The notes beneath the pieces were generated by a model. That model did no database searches and was not told the DNA's origin. It worked only from the letters and a program-made list of their open reading frames with translations. DNA of 64,000 nucleotides. Origin: Aureococcus anophagefferens (lineage: Eukaryota; Sar; Pelagophyceae; Pelagomonadales; Pelagomonadaceae). A program made the translations under genes and the position numbers. Positions 63,006 through 64,000 of this stretch are shown here, piece after piece. The stretch covers positions 1,893,452 through 1,957,451 of the forward strand of contig NW_008705562.1 of the NCBI RefSeq assembly GCF_000186865.1. Direction: 5' to 3'. Numbering within the stretch: the stretch's first letter is position 1; every line of letters starts with the position of its first letter.

Positions 63006-64000
63006 TTACCCGGGGTCGTGGTGGACGCGGACGCGGTGGATCGCGCCGCGCGCGGTCGCCGCGGCGAACGTGAGCCGGTCCGCGGGCGACGGCGCGACGC
63101 AGGTGACGTCGCCGCCGGCGTCGTAGCGCGAGAGCACGCGGCCGCTGGACGTCTCGAGGTACTGGACGTCGGAGCCGCGCGCGACGAGCACGCGGCCGGC
63201 GTCGCGGACGAACGCCGCCGCGGCGGCGCGCCCGTCCCCCCGGAAGGACCGCTCCACGGCGCCGGTGTCGCGGCCCCAGACCTTGACCGTGCCGTCGGCG
63301 CTCGCGGACAGGATCTTCAGCCCGTCACGAGAGAAGGAGCAGCACGTCAGCGGCAGCGCGTGGCCGTCGATCGTCTTCTCGTAGTCGGAAGGATCGAGGC
63401 GCCGCGCGTCGTAGAGCACGAGCAGCGCCCCGGACTCCGCGTCCCAGAGCCGCAGCGTGCGGTCGCGGGACCCGGAGAGCACGCGCATCCCGTGGCGCGG
63501 GAACGCGAGGCACGTCACGTCGTCCGAGTGGCCGTCGTCGTCGAGCGGCGTCCCCCGGATCAGCACCGCCGCCTCGCCCGACGTCGACCGCCAGAGCCGC
63601 ACGGTCTTGTCGGCGCCGCCCGTCGCGACGAGGCGCCCGTCGCCGGAGAACGCGACGGCCCAGAGCGGCCGGGAGTGGCCCTCGAGGACCCGGAGCCGCT
63701 CCCCGTCGTCCGCGGACCAGACCGCCGCGGTCCGGTCGCGGCTCGCCGTCGCCACCCGCGACCCGTCCAAACTCACGGCGCAACAGGTCACGCGGTCGAC
63801 GTGGCCCCGGAGCGTCGCGACGAGGTGGCCGTCCGCGGACCGCCAGACGCGCGCGGTCCGGTCGTCCGACGCCGTCGCCAGCAGCCGGCCGTCGCCGCTG
63901 TAGCCCAGGGCCCGCACGGCGCGCGCGTGGCCCCGGGCCGACTCGAGCCCCGCGTCGGCGTCGGCCTCGCCCGATCGCAGCGCGTCGTGGAGCGACGCCG
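63006..64000 (-). CDS. WD40-repeat protein, C-terminal part (runs off the right edge)
   Basis: The open frame continues without a stop to base 64000, adding ...SARGHARAVRALGYSGDG upstream of the first in-window GTG, so the N-terminus is missing. Five or more WD40 repeats are clear: LLATASDDRTARVWRSADGH, VATASRDRTAAVWSADDGER, LVATGGADKTVRLWRSTSGE, VLSGSRDRTLRLWDAESGAL and ILSASADGTVKVWGRDTGAV, with GH and DRT/DKT turns in place. The last repeats are weaker and end RGAIHRVRVHHDPG. It forms a beta propeller for protein contacts; an attached kinase, NACHT or other domain upstream cannot be excluded. Confidence 0.85.
   Translation of the reverse strand, partial: ASLHDALRSGEADADAGLESARGHARAVRALGYSGDGRLLATASDDRTARVWRSADGHLVATLRGHVDRVTCCAVSLDGSRVATASRDRTAAVWSADDGERLRVLEGHSRPLWAVAFSGDGRLVATGGADKTVRLWRSTSGEAAVLIRGTPLDDDGHSDDVTCLAFPRHGMRVLSGSRDRTLRLWDAESGALLVLYDARRLDPSDYEKTIDGHALPLTCCSFSRDGLKILSASADGTVKVWGRDTGAVERSFRGDGRAAAAAFVRDAGRVLVARGSDVQYLETSSGRVLSRYDAGGDVTCVAPSPADRLTFAAATARGAIHRVRVHHDPG

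Noticed and set aside
1..64000. tRNA, rRNA or other structured RNA genes
   Set aside because: I looked for cloverleaf-like arms and conserved tRNA boxes and saw none I could support by eye. A covariance-model search would decide.

Overview
The window is nuclear DNA of a small eukaryotic alga, most likely a stramenopile and probably a pelagophyte of the Aureococcus type. The reasons are very high GC, dense genes with short spacers, few short introns, many N-termini with a signal peptide followed by Phe (the heterokont plastid-import signature, for example ...VAF-CPSF, ...QAF-NLPAF, ...SAF-VSRG, ...DAF-ATPARR), secreted proteins with Pro/Thr/Ser linkers, and intron-generating 'introner' elements of the kind known from Aureococcus. 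A run of 50 Ns (56798-56847) shows that this is a draft scaffold. I find about 30 genes, one gene fragment, and no tRNA, rRNA, CRISPR array or conventional transposon.

Layout. 1-9.5 kb: an edge-truncated coiled-coil-like protein, an unknown plastid protein, glutamine synthetase II, pyruvate carboxylase, an unknown plastid membrane protein and a small unknown protein. 9.5-16.7 kb: a tubulin-tyrosine-ligase-like protein, a secreted GH20 hexosaminidase fused to an endonuclease/exonuclease/phosphatase domain, an ankyrin protein, and a JmjC-like oxygenase with a Tudor-like tail. 16.7-29 kb: a cyclic-nucleotide-dependent protein kinase, a DUF1995-type plastid protein, an ankyrin-MYND protein, plastid riboflavin synthase, and a roughly 2,040-residue FG-GAP membrane protein. 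29-37 kb: an armadillo protein, an MFS carrier, ovothiol synthase OvoA with a divergent methyltransferase, and an SLC35F-like transporter. 37-48 kb: a kexin-like protease with a kringle, an SLC25-like half carrier, a cupin/JmjC protein, IFT56, an Ala-rich membrane protein and NF-YA. 48-60.2 kb: one giant secreted/membrane gene (FG-GAP, four LamG, mucin-like, PKD/REJ-like, GPS-like, about 7 TM). 60.2-64 kb: a lumenal protein resembling a degenerate superoxide reductase, an NhaC-type antiporter and an edge-truncated WD40 protein.

The most interesting signal is intron birth by mobile DNA. Two roughly 200-nt introns in unrelated genes (17935-18134 and 24213-24414) are copies of one element with 16-nt terminal inverted repeats and 8-bp target duplications, and splicing restores the pre-insertion reading frame. 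Two shorter introns (34070-34134 in ovoA, 53329-53404 in the giant gene) are alignable with each other from GT to AG and appear to be a second, smaller family. Further recurring patterns are tandem duplications that span the stop codon of three genes, one that spans a start codon, and a shared ~105-residue module in the protease and the giant gene.

Functionally the genes are mostly independent housekeeping and surface genes, not an operon-like system: plastid nitrogen/carbon/flavin metabolism, thiol biochemistry, signalling and cilium-related genes, and large adhesive or sensory surface proteins. All functions are read from sequence motifs by eye; no database search was run.
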